The position numbers and the translations under genes were made by a program. Below are positions 1 through 7,388 of a stretch of DNA of 12,385 nt, piece after piece. Numbering within the stretch: the stretch's first letter is position 1; each line of letters starts with the position of its first letter. The notes beneath the pieces are model-generated. The model did no database searches and was not told the origin of the DNA. It saw nothing but the letters and a program-made list of their open reading frames with translations. The stretch comes from Clostridiaceae bacterium (GTDB taxonomy: Bacteria > Bacillota > Clostridia > Oscillospirales > Acutalibacteraceae), in contig CAJGBV010000034.1 of assembly GCA_904501755.1 (NCBI GenBank), positions 1 through 12,385 of the forward strand, read 5' to 3'.

Positions 1-89
1 GCAAGAACAATAGGACAAAAACTTCCTACGAACAAAGCACCGCCAACCACAGCGATTAATACTGCACCTGAAATAATACGAGTAAGCAT
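1..89 (-). CDS. cdsA: Phosphatidate cytidylyltransferase, N-terminal start only (partial)
   Basis: Only the first 29 or so codons lie in the window; the gene continues past the left edge. The peptide begins MLTRIISGAVLIAVVGGALF and continues hydrophobic, which fits the first membrane helix of CdsA, the enzyme that makes CDP-diacylglycerol from phosphatidate and CTP at the membrane. The ATG at 89 lies 3 bases after the uppS stop and is preceded by a GGAGGGG-type ribosome binding site inside the uppS 3' end, so the two genes are probably translationally coupled. The identification rests on this short peptide and on the well known uppS-cdsA gene order; the catalytic part is not visible. Confidence 0.8.
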   Translation of the reverse strand, partial: MLTRIISGAVLIAVVGGALFVGSFCPIVL

Positions 90-92
90 AAT

Positions 93-809
93 TTATACCC
101 CTCCGAACCGACGGTTACGTCGATTAAATTCATCAATGGCTCTGTCTAAGTCCTTAGTTGTAAAATCAGGCCACAGAACCTTATCAAAATAAAATTCACT
201 ATATGCAGACTGCCAGGTAAGGAAATTTGAAAGACGGTATTCTCCGCTTGGACGGATAATAAGGTCAGGGTCGGGATAATCGACAGTATACAGCTTGGAA
301 GAAATCAGCTCTTCTGTTATATCCTGTTCGTTTATTCCCTCGCTGATAATTTTCTGAACAGCCTTAGTAATTTCATCTCTTCCGCCGTAATTAAGGGCAA
401 GACAGGCTGTCATTCCCGTAGCATCATCCGATTCCCTTTCACTATTTTCCATAAGAATCCTTACATCCTCAGGCAAGGGGGCTCTGTCGCCTATAAAACG
501 AAGCTTTATATTTTCTCCCTTAAAATTGGTAGAATCCTTAAGATAATCACGAAGAAGATTCATTATGCCGTCAATTTCTTCTTTGGGACGTTTCCAATTT
601 TCAGTAGAAAAAGCATATACAGTAAGGTATTTTACACCGATTTTATTGCAGTATCTTGCAATTTCCTTAAATTTTTTAGCTCCGGCAGAATGACCGAAAG
701 AACGGGGCAATCCCCTTTTTTTAGCCCATCTACCGTTTCCATCCATTATAATGGCAATATGCCCCGGAATATTACGGGGCACATCATTTTCCTTAGTTTT
801 AAAAAACAT
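93..809 (-). CDS. uppS: Undecaprenyl diphosphate synthase (cis-prenyltransferase)
   Basis: It condenses isopentenyl diphosphate onto farnesyl diphosphate to make the C55 lipid carrier for peptidoglycan and other cell-wall glycans. Family signatures are present in order: IAIIMDGNGRWAKKRG near residues 18-33 with the catalytic Asp at 23, FSTENWKRP, NYGGRDEI, and the C-terminal block RPSGEYRLSNFLTWQSAYSE. That block more often reads RTSGE, so the Thr-to-Pro change is noted, but the key residues are kept. Length (238 aa) is normal. I chose ATG 809 because GGTGA sits 6 bases upstream; the open frame continues to a TTG at 821. It lies 13 bases after frr and 3 before cdsA, in the same operon. Confidence 0.96.
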   Translation of the reverse strand: MFFKTKENDVPRNIPGHIAIIMDGNGRWAKKRGLPRSFGHSAGAKKFKEIARYCNKIGVKYLTVYAFSTENWKRPKEEIDGIMNLLRDYLKDSTNFKGENIKLRFIGDRAPLPEDVRILMENSERESDDATGMTACLALNYGGRDEITKAVQKIISEGINEQDITEELISSKLYTVDYPDPDLIIRPSGEYRLSNFLTWQSAYSEFYFDKVLWPDFTTKDLDRAIDEFNRRNRRFGGV

Positions 810-822
810 ATTTTTCACCAAG

Positions 823-1377
823 TTATAGTTCTATTACTTCTTTTTCCTTAGCGGCACAAAGAACATCAATTTCCTTACAGTATTTATCTGTAAGGTTCTG
901 TATCTTCTTCTCGCCGTTTTTCTCGTCGTCTTCGGTAATCTCGTTATTCTTCTTAAGTCCCTTAAGCTTTTCAAGGGCATCACGTCTGATGTTACGAACA
1001 GATACCTTTGCATCCTCGCCCATCTTCTTAACATCCTTAACAATATCCTTTCTTCTTTCCTCAGTAAGAGGTGGGAAGCTAAGTCTTATTGCGGTTCCGT
1101 CGTTTTGAGGATTAATGCCAATATCGGATAAAAGAATTGCCTTTTCAATATCTTTGAGTGTAGTAGCATCCCAAGGCTTTATCATAAGAATTCTGGGTTC
1201 AGGCGTAGAAATAGCCGCCATCTGCTGAATGGGAGTGGGCGCACCGTAGTAATCAACATTAATTCTGTCAAGAACGGACGCATTTGCTCTGCCCACACGT
1301 ACAGCCTTATAATCTCTGTCAAGAGCATCAATTGATTTATCCATTCTCTGCTCAGTGTTTTTAATTAAATTTTCCAT
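823..1377 (-). CDS. frr: Ribosome recycling factor
   Basis: Cytoplasmic factor that, with EF-G, splits the post-termination ribosome so it can be reused. At 184 aa it has the standard RRF length. Typical blocks are visible: VRVGRANASVLD, YYGAPTPIQQMAAI, PRILMIKPWD, the hinge-region IRLSFPPLTEERRKD and the helical VSVRNIRRDALEKLK. The start is set by a strong GGAGG (1386-1390) 8 bases before ATG 1377; an in-frame TTG upstream at 1392 overlaps that site and is unlikely. It follows pyrH by 23 bases and precedes uppS by 13, the usual order in Firmicutes. Confidence 0.97.
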   Translation of the reverse strand: MENLIKNTEQRMDKSIDALDRDYKAVRVGRANASVLDRINVDYYGAPTPIQQMAAISTPEPRILMIKPWDATTLKDIEKAILLSDIGINPQNDGTAIRLSFPPLTEERRKDIVKDVKKMGEDAKVSVRNIRRDALEKLKGLKKNNEITEDDEKNGEKKIQNLTDKYCKEIDVLCAAKEKEVIEL

Positions 1378-1400
1378 AAATATATCCTCCAAAATATTAA

Positions 1401-2105
1401 TTATTTAACAACAGTTCCTATATTCTCACCAACAACGGCACGAACTATATTATCGGTGTCATCAAGATTAAATACTCTGATTTCAATGGAATTGTCCATA
1501 CAAAGAGATGCTGCAGTGCTGTCCATTACGTGAAGGCCCTTCTGAAGCACATCAAGATGAGAAAGGGTATCAAACTTCTTGGCATCGGGATTGGTTTTAG
1601 GGTCACTGTCATACACACCGTCAACATTGGTTGCCTTAAATATAACCTCAGCATCAATTTCAGCAGCCCTAAGAGCAGCAGCGGTGTCGGTAGAGAAGAA
1701 GGGATTACCTGTTCCGCAACCAAATACTACAACCCTACCCTTTTCAAGATGACGAGTTGCCTTGTTTCTGATATAAGGCTCTGCTATTTGACGCATTTCA
1801 ATAGCGGTTTGTACTCTTGCGGTAACGCCAACCTGTTCAAGACCGTCAGCAACAGCAAGAGCATTTATGCTTGTAGCAAGCATTCCCATATGGTCAGCTC
1901 TGGTTCTGTCCATTTTGCCGCTACTTCTACCTCTCCAGAAGTTACCACCGCCAACAACAATAGCAACCTGAACACCCATATCGGTGCATTTTTTAATACT
2001 CTCACATACTTCAACAACCTTGTCAAAGTCAAGTCCGCTTCCCTTTGCACCGGCAAGAGCCTCGCCCGAAAGCTTTAATAATATACGTTTATAAATTGGT
2101 TTCAT
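1401..2105 (-). CDS. pyrH: UMP kinase (uridylate kinase)
   Basis: It phosphorylates UMP to UDP with ATP in pyrimidine nucleotide synthesis; the bacterial enzyme belongs to the amino acid kinase fold and is unrelated to eukaryotic UMP/CMP kinase. Visible signatures are KRILLKLSGEAL at the N-terminus (phosphate-binding lysine), VVGGGNFWRG near residues 50-60, DHMGMLATSINALA, and the late FKATNVDGVYDSDPK nucleotide-binding block. Length is 234 aa, as usual. ATG 2105 was chosen because AGGCAGGA lies 8-9 bases upstream; a GTG at 2126 would extend it by 7 residues. It is the first gene of the operon; rpsB and tsf, which often precede pyrH, are absent here. Confidence 0.97.
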   Translation of the reverse strand: MKPIYKRILLKLSGEALAGAKGSGLDFDKVVEVCESIKKCTDMGVQVAIVVGGGNFWRGRSSGKMDRTRADHMGMLATSINALAVADGLEQVGVTARVQTAIEMRQIAEPYIRNKATRHLEKGRVVVFGCGTGNPFFSTDTAAALRAAEIDAEVIFKATNVDGVYDSDPKTNPDAKKFDTLSHLDVLQKGLHVMDSTAASLCMDNSIEIRVFNLDDTDNIVRAVVGENIGTVVK

Positions 2106-2139
2106 AACAATTCCTGCCTCTTTCACTTAATTTATATAT

Positions 2140-2168
2140 ATTCTACTATATATACAGACTATTTGCAA
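2140..2168 (-). promoter_or_regulatory. Sigma-A type promoter for pyrH-frr-uppS-cdsA
   Basis: On the minus strand the -35 box TTGCAA (2168-2163) and -10 box TAGAAT (2145-2140) are separated by exactly 17 bases. Transcription would start near 2133, leaving a leader of about 28 bases to the pyrH ATG. The site lies just after the terminator of the upstream GNAT gene, which supports a new transcript starting here. Other AT-rich -10-like words are nearby, so the exact start is uncertain. Confidence 0.55.
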
Positions 2169-2170
2169 CA

Positions 2171-2203
2171 AAAAAACACAGAAAATTTTTCCTGTGTTTT
2201 TTG
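2171..2203 (-). terminator. Intrinsic terminator after the GNAT pair
   Basis: The arms AAAAAACACAG and CTGTGTTTTTT flank an AT-rich centre. On the minus strand the hairpin is followed by a run of T (complement of the A run at 2169-2176). It begins about a dozen bases after the stop codon of the last GNAT gene and separates that unit from the pyrH promoter. Confidence 0.8.
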
Positions 2204-2215
2204 TTTAATTTAACC

Positions 2216-2962
2216 TTATTCTATTGTTATGGAATTTACAAGATTCTCATACAGCGGATAAACCTTTGCCACGCCATCTATCATCCAACCAACACATTTA
2301 TCTTCATCGGTAAGAATAACCTTAACATCTTTATCGGTACCGTTAAGAAGCATTGCATAAAGGTCGCGGGTTCCGTTAATTGCATAATCAAGACCGTTAT
2401 CACGCATAGCAAAATTAAGGAAACAGTCAATTTCGTTTCTCCATTCCCAAGTAGCCTTTATAGCACGGAGAGATTTAGCGGGAGTATAATACTGTTCATA
2501 CAGTTCCTTAAAGGTTTTGGGGCTGTCGCCGATAGGATAGTACAGCGGACCAAGTGTAGTACCACGGATAGCAAGGGTAAAACCGTGTCTTATGTACATA
2601 TCAGCCTTCCACTGATTTCCTGCAGTACAGAAAAGTCCCATAGGAGGATTTTCCATCTTATTTACTTCGTCAAAACAGAACTCAAGAGCCTTTGAGCAAA
2701 GTCCCTGTCCTCTGCATTCCTCAAGTGTATAAACAGCACCCCAGTTACAAACAGAATTTTTGTGACGGGGATAGCACATCCAGATTCTGCAAAGAGCAAC
2801 TCCATCCTCATGAATAACGAAATAGTTATCCTCGCAGTGCTCAAGACAGTTTCCGTCAAGACGATAGTGCATATAAATATCATCCTCTGGAATAGTTGCC
2901 TTCAGAGCCTTATAACCCTCAGTTTCGCCGCTTCCCACTACATATCTTTCAAACTTTTGCAT
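2216..2962 (-). CDS. GNAT-type N-acetyltransferase, tandem paralogue 1
   Basis: This 248-aa cytoplasmic protein has a probable GNAT fold in its first 140 residues. The acetyl-CoA loop reads ECRGQGLC (near 82-89), matching R-x-x-G-x-G/A except that Cys replaces the last small residue; AVYTLEE lies before it, and the MYxxxGF block with a conserved tyrosine near 123 lies after it. The C-terminal 100 residues (TWEWRNEIDC onward) form an additional domain I cannot name. Cysteines are frequent and mostly shared with the neighbour. About 73% of residues, counted by eye, match the gene at 2980-3726. ATG 2962 follows AAAGGAG. The substrate cannot be inferred; nearby sugar genes have a separate promoter. 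Confidence 0.75.
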   Translation of the reverse strand: MQKFERYVVGSGETEGYKALKATIPEDDIYMHYRLDGNCLEHCEDNYFVIHEDGVALCRIWMCYPRHKNSVCNWGAVYTLEECRGQGLCSKALEFCFDEVNKMENPPMGLFCTAGNQWKADMYIRHGFTLAIRGTTLGPLYYPIGDSPKTFKELYEQYYTPAKSLRAIKATWEWRNEIDCFLNFAMRDNGLDYAINGTRDLYAMLLNGTDKDVKVILTDEDKCVGWMIDGVAKVYPLYENLVNSITIE

Positions 2963-2979
2963 AATTTTCTCTCCTTTAT

Positions 2980-3726
2980 TTACTCAACACTCATTGTATC
3001 AACAAGTGCTTCATATTTTGGATATATTTTAATTTTTCCATCAAGCATCCAACCGACGCATTTATTATCATCAGTAAGAATAACCTTAGCATCTCTTTCG
3101 GGAGTGTTCATAAGAATTACATTAAGGTCAGCCTCACCGTCGATAGCATAGCTAAGACCATTATCCCACATAGCAAACTTTAATAGGCAGTCAACCTCGT
3201 TTCTCCATTCCCAAGTTGCTTTTACTGCACGTAAAGCCTTTGCATCGGTATAATAGTTTTCATAAAACTCTTTAAAGGTTTTAGGGCTGTCACCCAAGGG
3301 ATAATAAAGAGGGCCTTTTGTTGTATCGTGAATTGCAGTAGAAAAACCAAATTTTGAATACATATCGGTAAGCCACTGTGCACCGGCTGTACAGAAAAGA
3401 CCTGCAGGAGCATTTTCAAGCTTTGCAATCTCATCAAAACAGAACTTAAGGGTTCTGTTGCAAAGTCCCTGTCCTCTGCACTCCTCAAGTGTATAAACAG
3501 CACCCCAATTGCAAACGGCATCTTTATGTCTTGGATAGCACATCCAAATTCTACAAAGCGCTACACCGTTTTCGTGAGCAACATAGTATATATCCTCACA
3601 ATGCTCAAGACAGTTTCCGTCAAGACGAAAATGCATATATTTATCCTCAGCAGGAATGGTAGCTTTAAGAGCCTTATAGCCCTCTGTTTCACCGCTTCCT
3701 ACAACGTACTTTTCAAATTTAAGCAT
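2980..3726 (-). CDS. GNAT-type N-acetyltransferase, tandem paralogue 2
   Basis: First gene of the tandem pair, also 248 aa, and aligning end to end with its neighbour without gaps. It carries the same CoA-loop variant (RGQGLC) and the same C-terminal extension. Differences cluster in the stretch after the CoA loop and in the last third, where substrate contacts would be expected to vary. I placed the start at ATG 3726, 9 bases after an AGAGGAGG ribosome binding site; an in-frame ATG at 3759 lies upstream of the predicted transcription start and would add 11 unmatched residues. The next gene follows after 17 bases, so the two are co-transcribed. Function beyond acetyl transfer is unknown. Confidence 0.75.
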   Translation of the reverse strand: MLKFEKYVVGSGETEGYKALKATIPAEDKYMHFRLDGNCLEHCEDIYYVAHENGVALCRIWMCYPRHKDAVCNWGAVYTLEECRGQGLCNRTLKFCFDEIAKLENAPAGLFCTAGAQWLTDMYSKFGFSTAIHDTTKGPLYYPLGDSPKTFKEFYENYYTDAKALRAVKATWEWRNEVDCLLKFAMWDNGLSYAIDGEADLNVILMNTPERDAKVILTDDNKCVGWMLDGKIKIYPKYEALVDTMSVE

Positions 3727-3757
3727 ATCGCCAAACCTCCTCTTCCAAACTATACCC

Positions 3758-3786
3758 ATTATATCCTTTAGTCAAGGAAAAAACAA
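3758..3786 (-). promoter_or_regulatory. Promoter for the GNAT gene pair
   Basis: On the minus strand, TTGTTT (3786-3781) and a perfect TATAAT (3763-3758) are 17 bases apart. The expected start near 3751 gives a leader of about 25 bases carrying AGAGGAGG before ATG 3726. The -35 box is weak (TTG only), but the spacing and -10 box are good. A 7-bp AT-rich hairpin (3788-3808) followed by T-rich sequence overlaps the end of manA and may partly terminate the upstream transcript. Confidence 0.5.
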
Positions 3787-3796
3787 TGAAAAACAT

Positions 3797-4852
3797 TTAC
3801 GGTTTTTCGGCAATATTGTTCACGTTTCCCGCAAAACAAAGGGCAATTTCACCCTTACCCGTAAAGCATAATTTATCTGCACTGGCAGGGATAAAGAAGT
3901 TATCACTCTTTTTAAAGTGATAAACTTCACTTCCCTCTTTTAAATCAAATTCGCCGTCGGTCACAACACAGACAGCATATTTTCCATCAAGAGAAAGTTC
4001 ATATTCGCCCTCAAAACGAAGAAGAGAAAGAGAAAATCTTTCGGTAAGCTCTTGGTCAACAACCGGGATAATTCCCATTTTGTTTTCATCTATGTGACGG
4101 TAATATTTATCAAGAATTTCCTGACTGCTCATACCATCATAATTAAAGCAATCCCACATCTTCTCAAAACCAAGTCCGCCATGAAGCTTAATATCAGCAA
4201 GTTCAACTCCCGATGGGGTTTTCCTTTCGGGAATAACCATAAGGTCACTGGGCTCCTGCAGTTCAACCATAAGACAGCCACCGCCAATTGCGTGAGGCAC
4301 TCCGCCCTCTACAAAAAATAAATCGCCTTTTTTAGCCTTGTGGTTATGCAAACAATCAAGCATTCCTTTTATATCCTGACTGTCAAACAGGCTTTTCCAG
4401 TATTCCTTGGTTATACCCTCTTTAAAGCCTAAGTACACATTAGCCGTTTCATCGGCATCGAGAATATACCAGCACTCTGTTTTTCCAAACTGAGAGCCGA
4501 ATTCCTTTTTTGCAAAGGGTACTGTAGGATGACACTGAATAACAAGCCTTTCCCCTGCATCAAGAAGCTTTACAAGAATTGACATTTTACCGCCAAATTT
4601 TTGCGACAACTCCTTTGAAAGCATCTCTTCGGGATTCTTTTCAATAAGCTCTGCAAAATTTTCGCCGTTTTGGCAAATACTTATTCCCTCACGCTCTTGG
4701 GGTCTGTCAGCATTAAAAGCTGTAACCGTTGAAGCAATCCACTCTTCAGGGCGTCTGCCTCGTACCTGCTCCTTTTTACCAGCAAAGCTATCCAGTCTTT
4801 CCCCTCCGAAATATGCTCTCCACACGCGGTTCTCTTTAAATTTATATATCAT
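3797..4852 (-). CDS. manA: Mannose-6-phosphate isomerase, class I (cupin)
   Basis: It is expected to interconvert mannose-6-phosphate and fructose-6-phosphate in the cytoplasm using one zinc ion. The ligands of the type I family are visible with spacing like the short Bacillus-type enzymes: Gln106 and His108 in VIQCHPTVPFA, Glu126 in GKTECWYIL, and His187 in EGGVPHAIGGG. The length of 351 aa is slightly above the roughly 315 aa of that group. ATG 4852 is one base after the stop of the GH78 gene, and GGTGGG just before it serves as a weak binding site, suggesting translational coupling. Its pairing with a rhamnosidase is unusual because L-rhamnose is not degraded through this enzyme; the natural oligosaccharide may also contain mannose, or the substrate may differ. 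Confidence 0.85.
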   Translation of the reverse strand: MIYKFKENRVWRAYFGGERLDSFAGKKEQVRGRRPEEWIASTVTAFNADRPQEREGISICQNGENFAELIEKNPEEMLSKELSQKFGGKMSILVKLLDAGERLVIQCHPTVPFAKKEFGSQFGKTECWYILDADETANVYLGFKEGITKEYWKSLFDSQDIKGMLDCLHNHKAKKGDLFFVEGGVPHAIGGGCLMVELQEPSDLMVIPERKTPSGVELADIKLHGGLGFEKMWDCFNYDGMSSQEILDKYYRHIDENKMGIIPVVDQELTERFSLSLLRFEGEYELSLDGKYAVCVVTDGEFDLKEGSEVYHFKKSDNFFIPASADKLCFTGKGEIALCFAGNVNNIAEKP

Positions 4853-4853
4853 A

Positions 4854-7196
4854 TTACCCACCAATTACTATCTCAAAGCTTGAACTTGTCAGGGGCTTTA
4901 CAGTTTCAAAGTCAACGAATTTTGCATTTTCGGGAAGTCTTATTTCGCCTTTAATTCCATCAGGAGCAACTACATTAAGCAAGACCTTATTGCCTTTCTT
5001 TTCCCAGCAAACCTCTACTCTTCCGCAAACACTGTCAAAATAAGCCTTTGCACTGTCAAGGGCAGTAATAAAGGTAGGCTCAATATCAATGTTTTTAGCA
5101 TCAATAAATTTGTCATTTACCCTGATACCCGCAATATCCGAAATAAAGAAATTGCTGATATCACCAAGAAAATGATGGTTTATGGACTGCCATCTGAACG
5201 GGTCTCCGTTTTCATCAAAGGCGGTAAAGCTTTCGGGCAAGGTTTCAAGTCCACGTTTAACAAAGTTGCCGTAGCAGGTACCCTCTTCACCCGTTAAAAT
5301 GTCATAAGCCAAATCGGCATAGCCATTTCGTGAAAGCACATAGAAGAGATAACGAATACCTATCATACCGCAGTCGTGCATATTGCCAAAATCTTTAATA
5401 TCCTGCACTAAATTTTCTACTGCTTTTTTCTTTGCAGTTTCACTGAACAGTCCGTGAATAATTGCCAAAACATAGGCAGATTGAGCATTATTTGCAACCG
5501 TACCGTTTTCATCATCAATATAGTTTTCGGTTATGGCAAGACAAAGCTCATCAGCAAGACTATCGGCGAAAGCCTTTTCCAGCTTCATATTAAGACGACC
5601 GAACACAGCCGAAGCCTTTAGGGCAAACTGATAAATCATTACGCTGTCCACAAATTCCTTGGGTGCTACTTCTCTGTCGTTATTCGGCTTTACCCAATCT
5701 CCCAAACCATAGCACAAAAGACCTTTTTCGTTACGCTTGTTTGATGCGTAGGTAAGATATGTCATAATTGCGTGAGCGTTTTCCTTTAGAATATCGTCGT
5801 TGCCTGTATAACGAGCCACCTGATACGGCACCTCAATAAGCACATTATCCCAAATAGGACCATTGCCCCAAGCGAATCCCCAACCGCCTGTAGGAACAAT
5901 TCCCGGTATAGTACCTGCCTCGTTTTGTGCGGCACGAACCGAGAACATATACTCCCTCAAACTGTTTTCACAGGTTAAATTCATAAGCATATGCTCTGCA
6001 GAAACCGTAACATCACCTGTCCATCCGTTCTTTTCACGTTGCGGACAATCAGTGGGAAAATAATAAAAGTTAGACAAATCGCTTCTTCTAACCATTTTTT
6101 GCAGTTTGCTAAGTGTAGGACATGAGCAGGAAAAATCCCCTCTTTCCTTAAGGTCGGAGGAACACTCAAGATACTTGACTGTATCAGGCTTTACCTGCTT
6201 ATCAGTAAGTCCCGTAACAAAGGTACAACGAAATCCATGGTATGTAAAAGGAGGTATAAATTCTTCTTTTTCTGCACCCTTGCATATATAAATATCACGC
6301 TGAACATATCCATCAATATAGCAAAGCAGATTTTTATAACCCGGTTCACCCTTTGAGTTTATATATTCACACTGCTGAAGCTCAATAACCTGTCCGGGAG
6401 TAGTGTTATACACAGTCAGTTTCGGTACACCTGAACTGTTAAAACCGAAGTCGTACAGATAACCCTGATAATCCTCATCGGTAAACTCTCTGTCCTTAAC
6501 CTCATATTTTAATTGGTCAAACTTTTCATGATGCTTATAATTTTTTTCCAGAGTCGCCTTTCTCACCTCTTTTGCAAGGTGAGTTTCTTTTACAACAATA
6601 GGTTCGACAGTACAAAGACGTGCTTTTCCACGAGGTCTATCTGAAAAATATGCATTATCCCACATACTGTCATCAAAGTCGGGTGAACACCAGTTTTCAA
6701 TTTCCCGTCTTGCATCATAAAAGGTTCCGCAACGCAAATCATCAAAGGTAATAGGGGAACCATGTACCTTTACGCTTTCATCAGCTTCTATAAGGAGATT
6801 GTTTTCGCCGATTTTTCCTTCAATAGCAAAAGCTAATTGCGGTACTCCGACAAAGACAGCCTTGTCAAAATCCCATATCCAACCGCCGTCGTTATTCTTA
6901 AAGCCGTTACCAAGAATAAAGCCTATAACATTTTTACCCTCTTTTACATAAGGAAGAAGGTCATATTTGTCATAATAACAAATATCGTCAGGGTTAGAAA
7001 TATAGGGTGCTAAAAGCCCCTTTGTAATTTTCTTACCATTTACAAAAATATCATAAAAACCGAGTCCGCAAACGGTAATACTCAGAAAATTCGGTAATTC
7101 ATCAAATTCTATAGTTTTACGCATATACGGAGCCGATACATGTTTTATAAGTTTATTTCTTTCCTTTGTCGCACTTATAAATTTTTCAGAAAACAT
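4854..7196 (-). CDS. Alpha-L-rhamnosidase, glycoside hydrolase family 78
   Basis: It should release terminal alpha-L-rhamnose by an inverting mechanism. The 780-aa protein shows, in order, a beta-sandwich sugar-binding-like region (about 40-200), a second beta domain ending in FTYHGFRC (near 318-325), an (alpha/alpha)6 catalytic barrel (about 350-690) and a short C-terminal beta domain. The general-acid motif is clear: TDCPQREKNGWTGD, with Asp383 and Glu388. ETLPESF near 651-657 followed by INHHFLGD fits the general-base region. No signal peptide is seen, so it is probably cytoplasmic and acts on imported oligosaccharides. ATG 7196 was chosen because AAGGGTGGG lies just upstream; an in-frame GTG at 7208 sits inside that site. 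It is the first gene of an operon with manA. Confidence 0.92.
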   Translation of the reverse strand: MFSEKFISATKERNKLIKHVSAPYMRKTIEFDELPNFLSITVCGLGFYDIFVNGKKITKGLLAPYISNPDDICYYDKYDLLPYVKEGKNVIGFILGNGFKNNDGGWIWDFDKAVFVGVPQLAFAIEGKIGENNLLIEADESVKVHGSPITFDDLRCGTFYDARREIENWCSPDFDDSMWDNAYFSDRPRGKARLCTVEPIVVKETHLAKEVRKATLEKNYKHHEKFDQLKYEVKDREFTDEDYQGYLYDFGFNSSGVPKLTVYNTTPGQVIELQQCEYINSKGEPGYKNLLCYIDGYVQRDIYICKGAEKEEFIPPFTYHGFRCTFVTGLTDKQVKPDTVKYLECSSDLKERGDFSCSCPTLSKLQKMVRRSDLSNFYYFPTDCPQREKNGWTGDVTVSAEHMLMNLTCENSLREYMFSVRAAQNEAGTIPGIVPTGGWGFAWGNGPIWDNVLIEVPYQVARYTGNDDILKENAHAIMTYLTYASNKRNEKGLLCYGLGDWVKPNNDREVAPKEFVDSVMIYQFALKASAVFGRLNMKLEKAFADSLADELCLAITENYIDDENGTVANNAQSAYVLAIIHGLFSETAKKKAVENLVQDIKDFGNMHDCGMIGIRYLFYVLSRNGYADLAYDILTGEEGTCYGNFVKRGLETLPESFTAFDENGDPFRWQSINHHFLGDISNFFISDIAGIRVNDKFIDAKNIDIEPTFITALDSAKAYFDSVCGRVEVCWEKKGNKVLLNVVAPDGIKGEIRLPENAKFVDFETVKPLTSSSFEIVIGG

Positions 7197-7230
7197 AAAA
7201 ATGCCCACCCTTCACTATTTATACAAGAAA

Positions 7231-7259
7231 ATTATACATATTATAGTGTGTAAAGTCAA
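7231..7259 (-). promoter_or_regulatory. Strong promoter for the rhamnosidase-manA operon
   Basis: On the minus strand, TTGACT (7259-7254) and TATAAT (7236-7231) are separated by 17 bases, one mismatch from the full sigma-A consensus. Transcription would start near 7224, leaving about 28 bases to ATG 7196. No obvious catabolite-response element or regulator half-sites were recognised around it. Confidence 0.75.
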
Positions 7260-7281
7260 TAAAAAGCGCTATTTAAATATA

Positions 7282-7313
7282 AAAATCTGCTACTTCTTCA
7301 AGTAACAGATTTT
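7282..7313 (-). terminator. Terminator after the ygjV-like gene and its remnant partner
   Basis: The arms AAAATCTGCTACTT and AAGTAACAGATTTT (7282-7295 and 7300-7313) pair with one mismatch around a CTTC loop. On the minus strand the stem is followed by TTATATTTAAAT. It lies about 70 bases past the membrane-protein stop, directly after the small remnant frame at 7317-7388, and insulates the rhamnosidase promoter. Confidence 0.75.
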
Positions 7314-7316
7314 CAA

Positions 7317-7388
7317 TTACTTTGTATAAAAATCAAAGGTTTTCTCTCAGATATCCCAGTTAATAACTCCTATTCTAAGCTTACTCAT
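7317..7388 (-). pseudogene. Remnant start of a deleted gene coupled to the ygjV-like gene
   Basis: An ATG at 7388 overlaps the TGA of the upstream gene in the classic ATGA arrangement and has AAAGGA at a good distance inside that gene's end. It encodes MSKLRIGVINWDI and then TGA at 7349-7347; the same frame continues as EKTFDFYTK before TAA at 7319-7317, immediately before the terminator. The N-terminus resembles, from memory, the start of WbsX/GH99-like glycan-active proteins that open with an IGVxNWDCSLP-type sequence. The simplest reading is that a large internal deletion removed the gene body and left its first and last codons. This is an inference; a true micro-ORF is possible. Confidence 0.4.

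Noticed and set aside
1530..2078. A 182-codon open frame on the plus strand opposite pyrH
   Set aside because: It lies wholly antisense to a clear pyrH gene, has no plausible ribosome binding site and no recognisable motifs; it is a shadow of the pyrH codon pattern.
2106..2215. Possible riboswitch or leader RNA upstream of pyrH
   Set aside because: The predicted leader is only about 28 bases; the one hairpin there belongs to the upstream gene's terminator.
2762..3151. Plus-strand open frames opposite the two GNAT genes (also 2201-2695)
   Set aside because: Antisense to strong coding sequence. The frame at 2762-3151 even spans the gap between the two genes, and the peptides look random.
2216..3726. 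Repeated DNA blocks suggestive of a repeat array
   Set aside because: The similarity is full-length gene duplication with codon-level divergence, not short spaced repeats; no CRISPR-like periodicity is present anywhere in the window.
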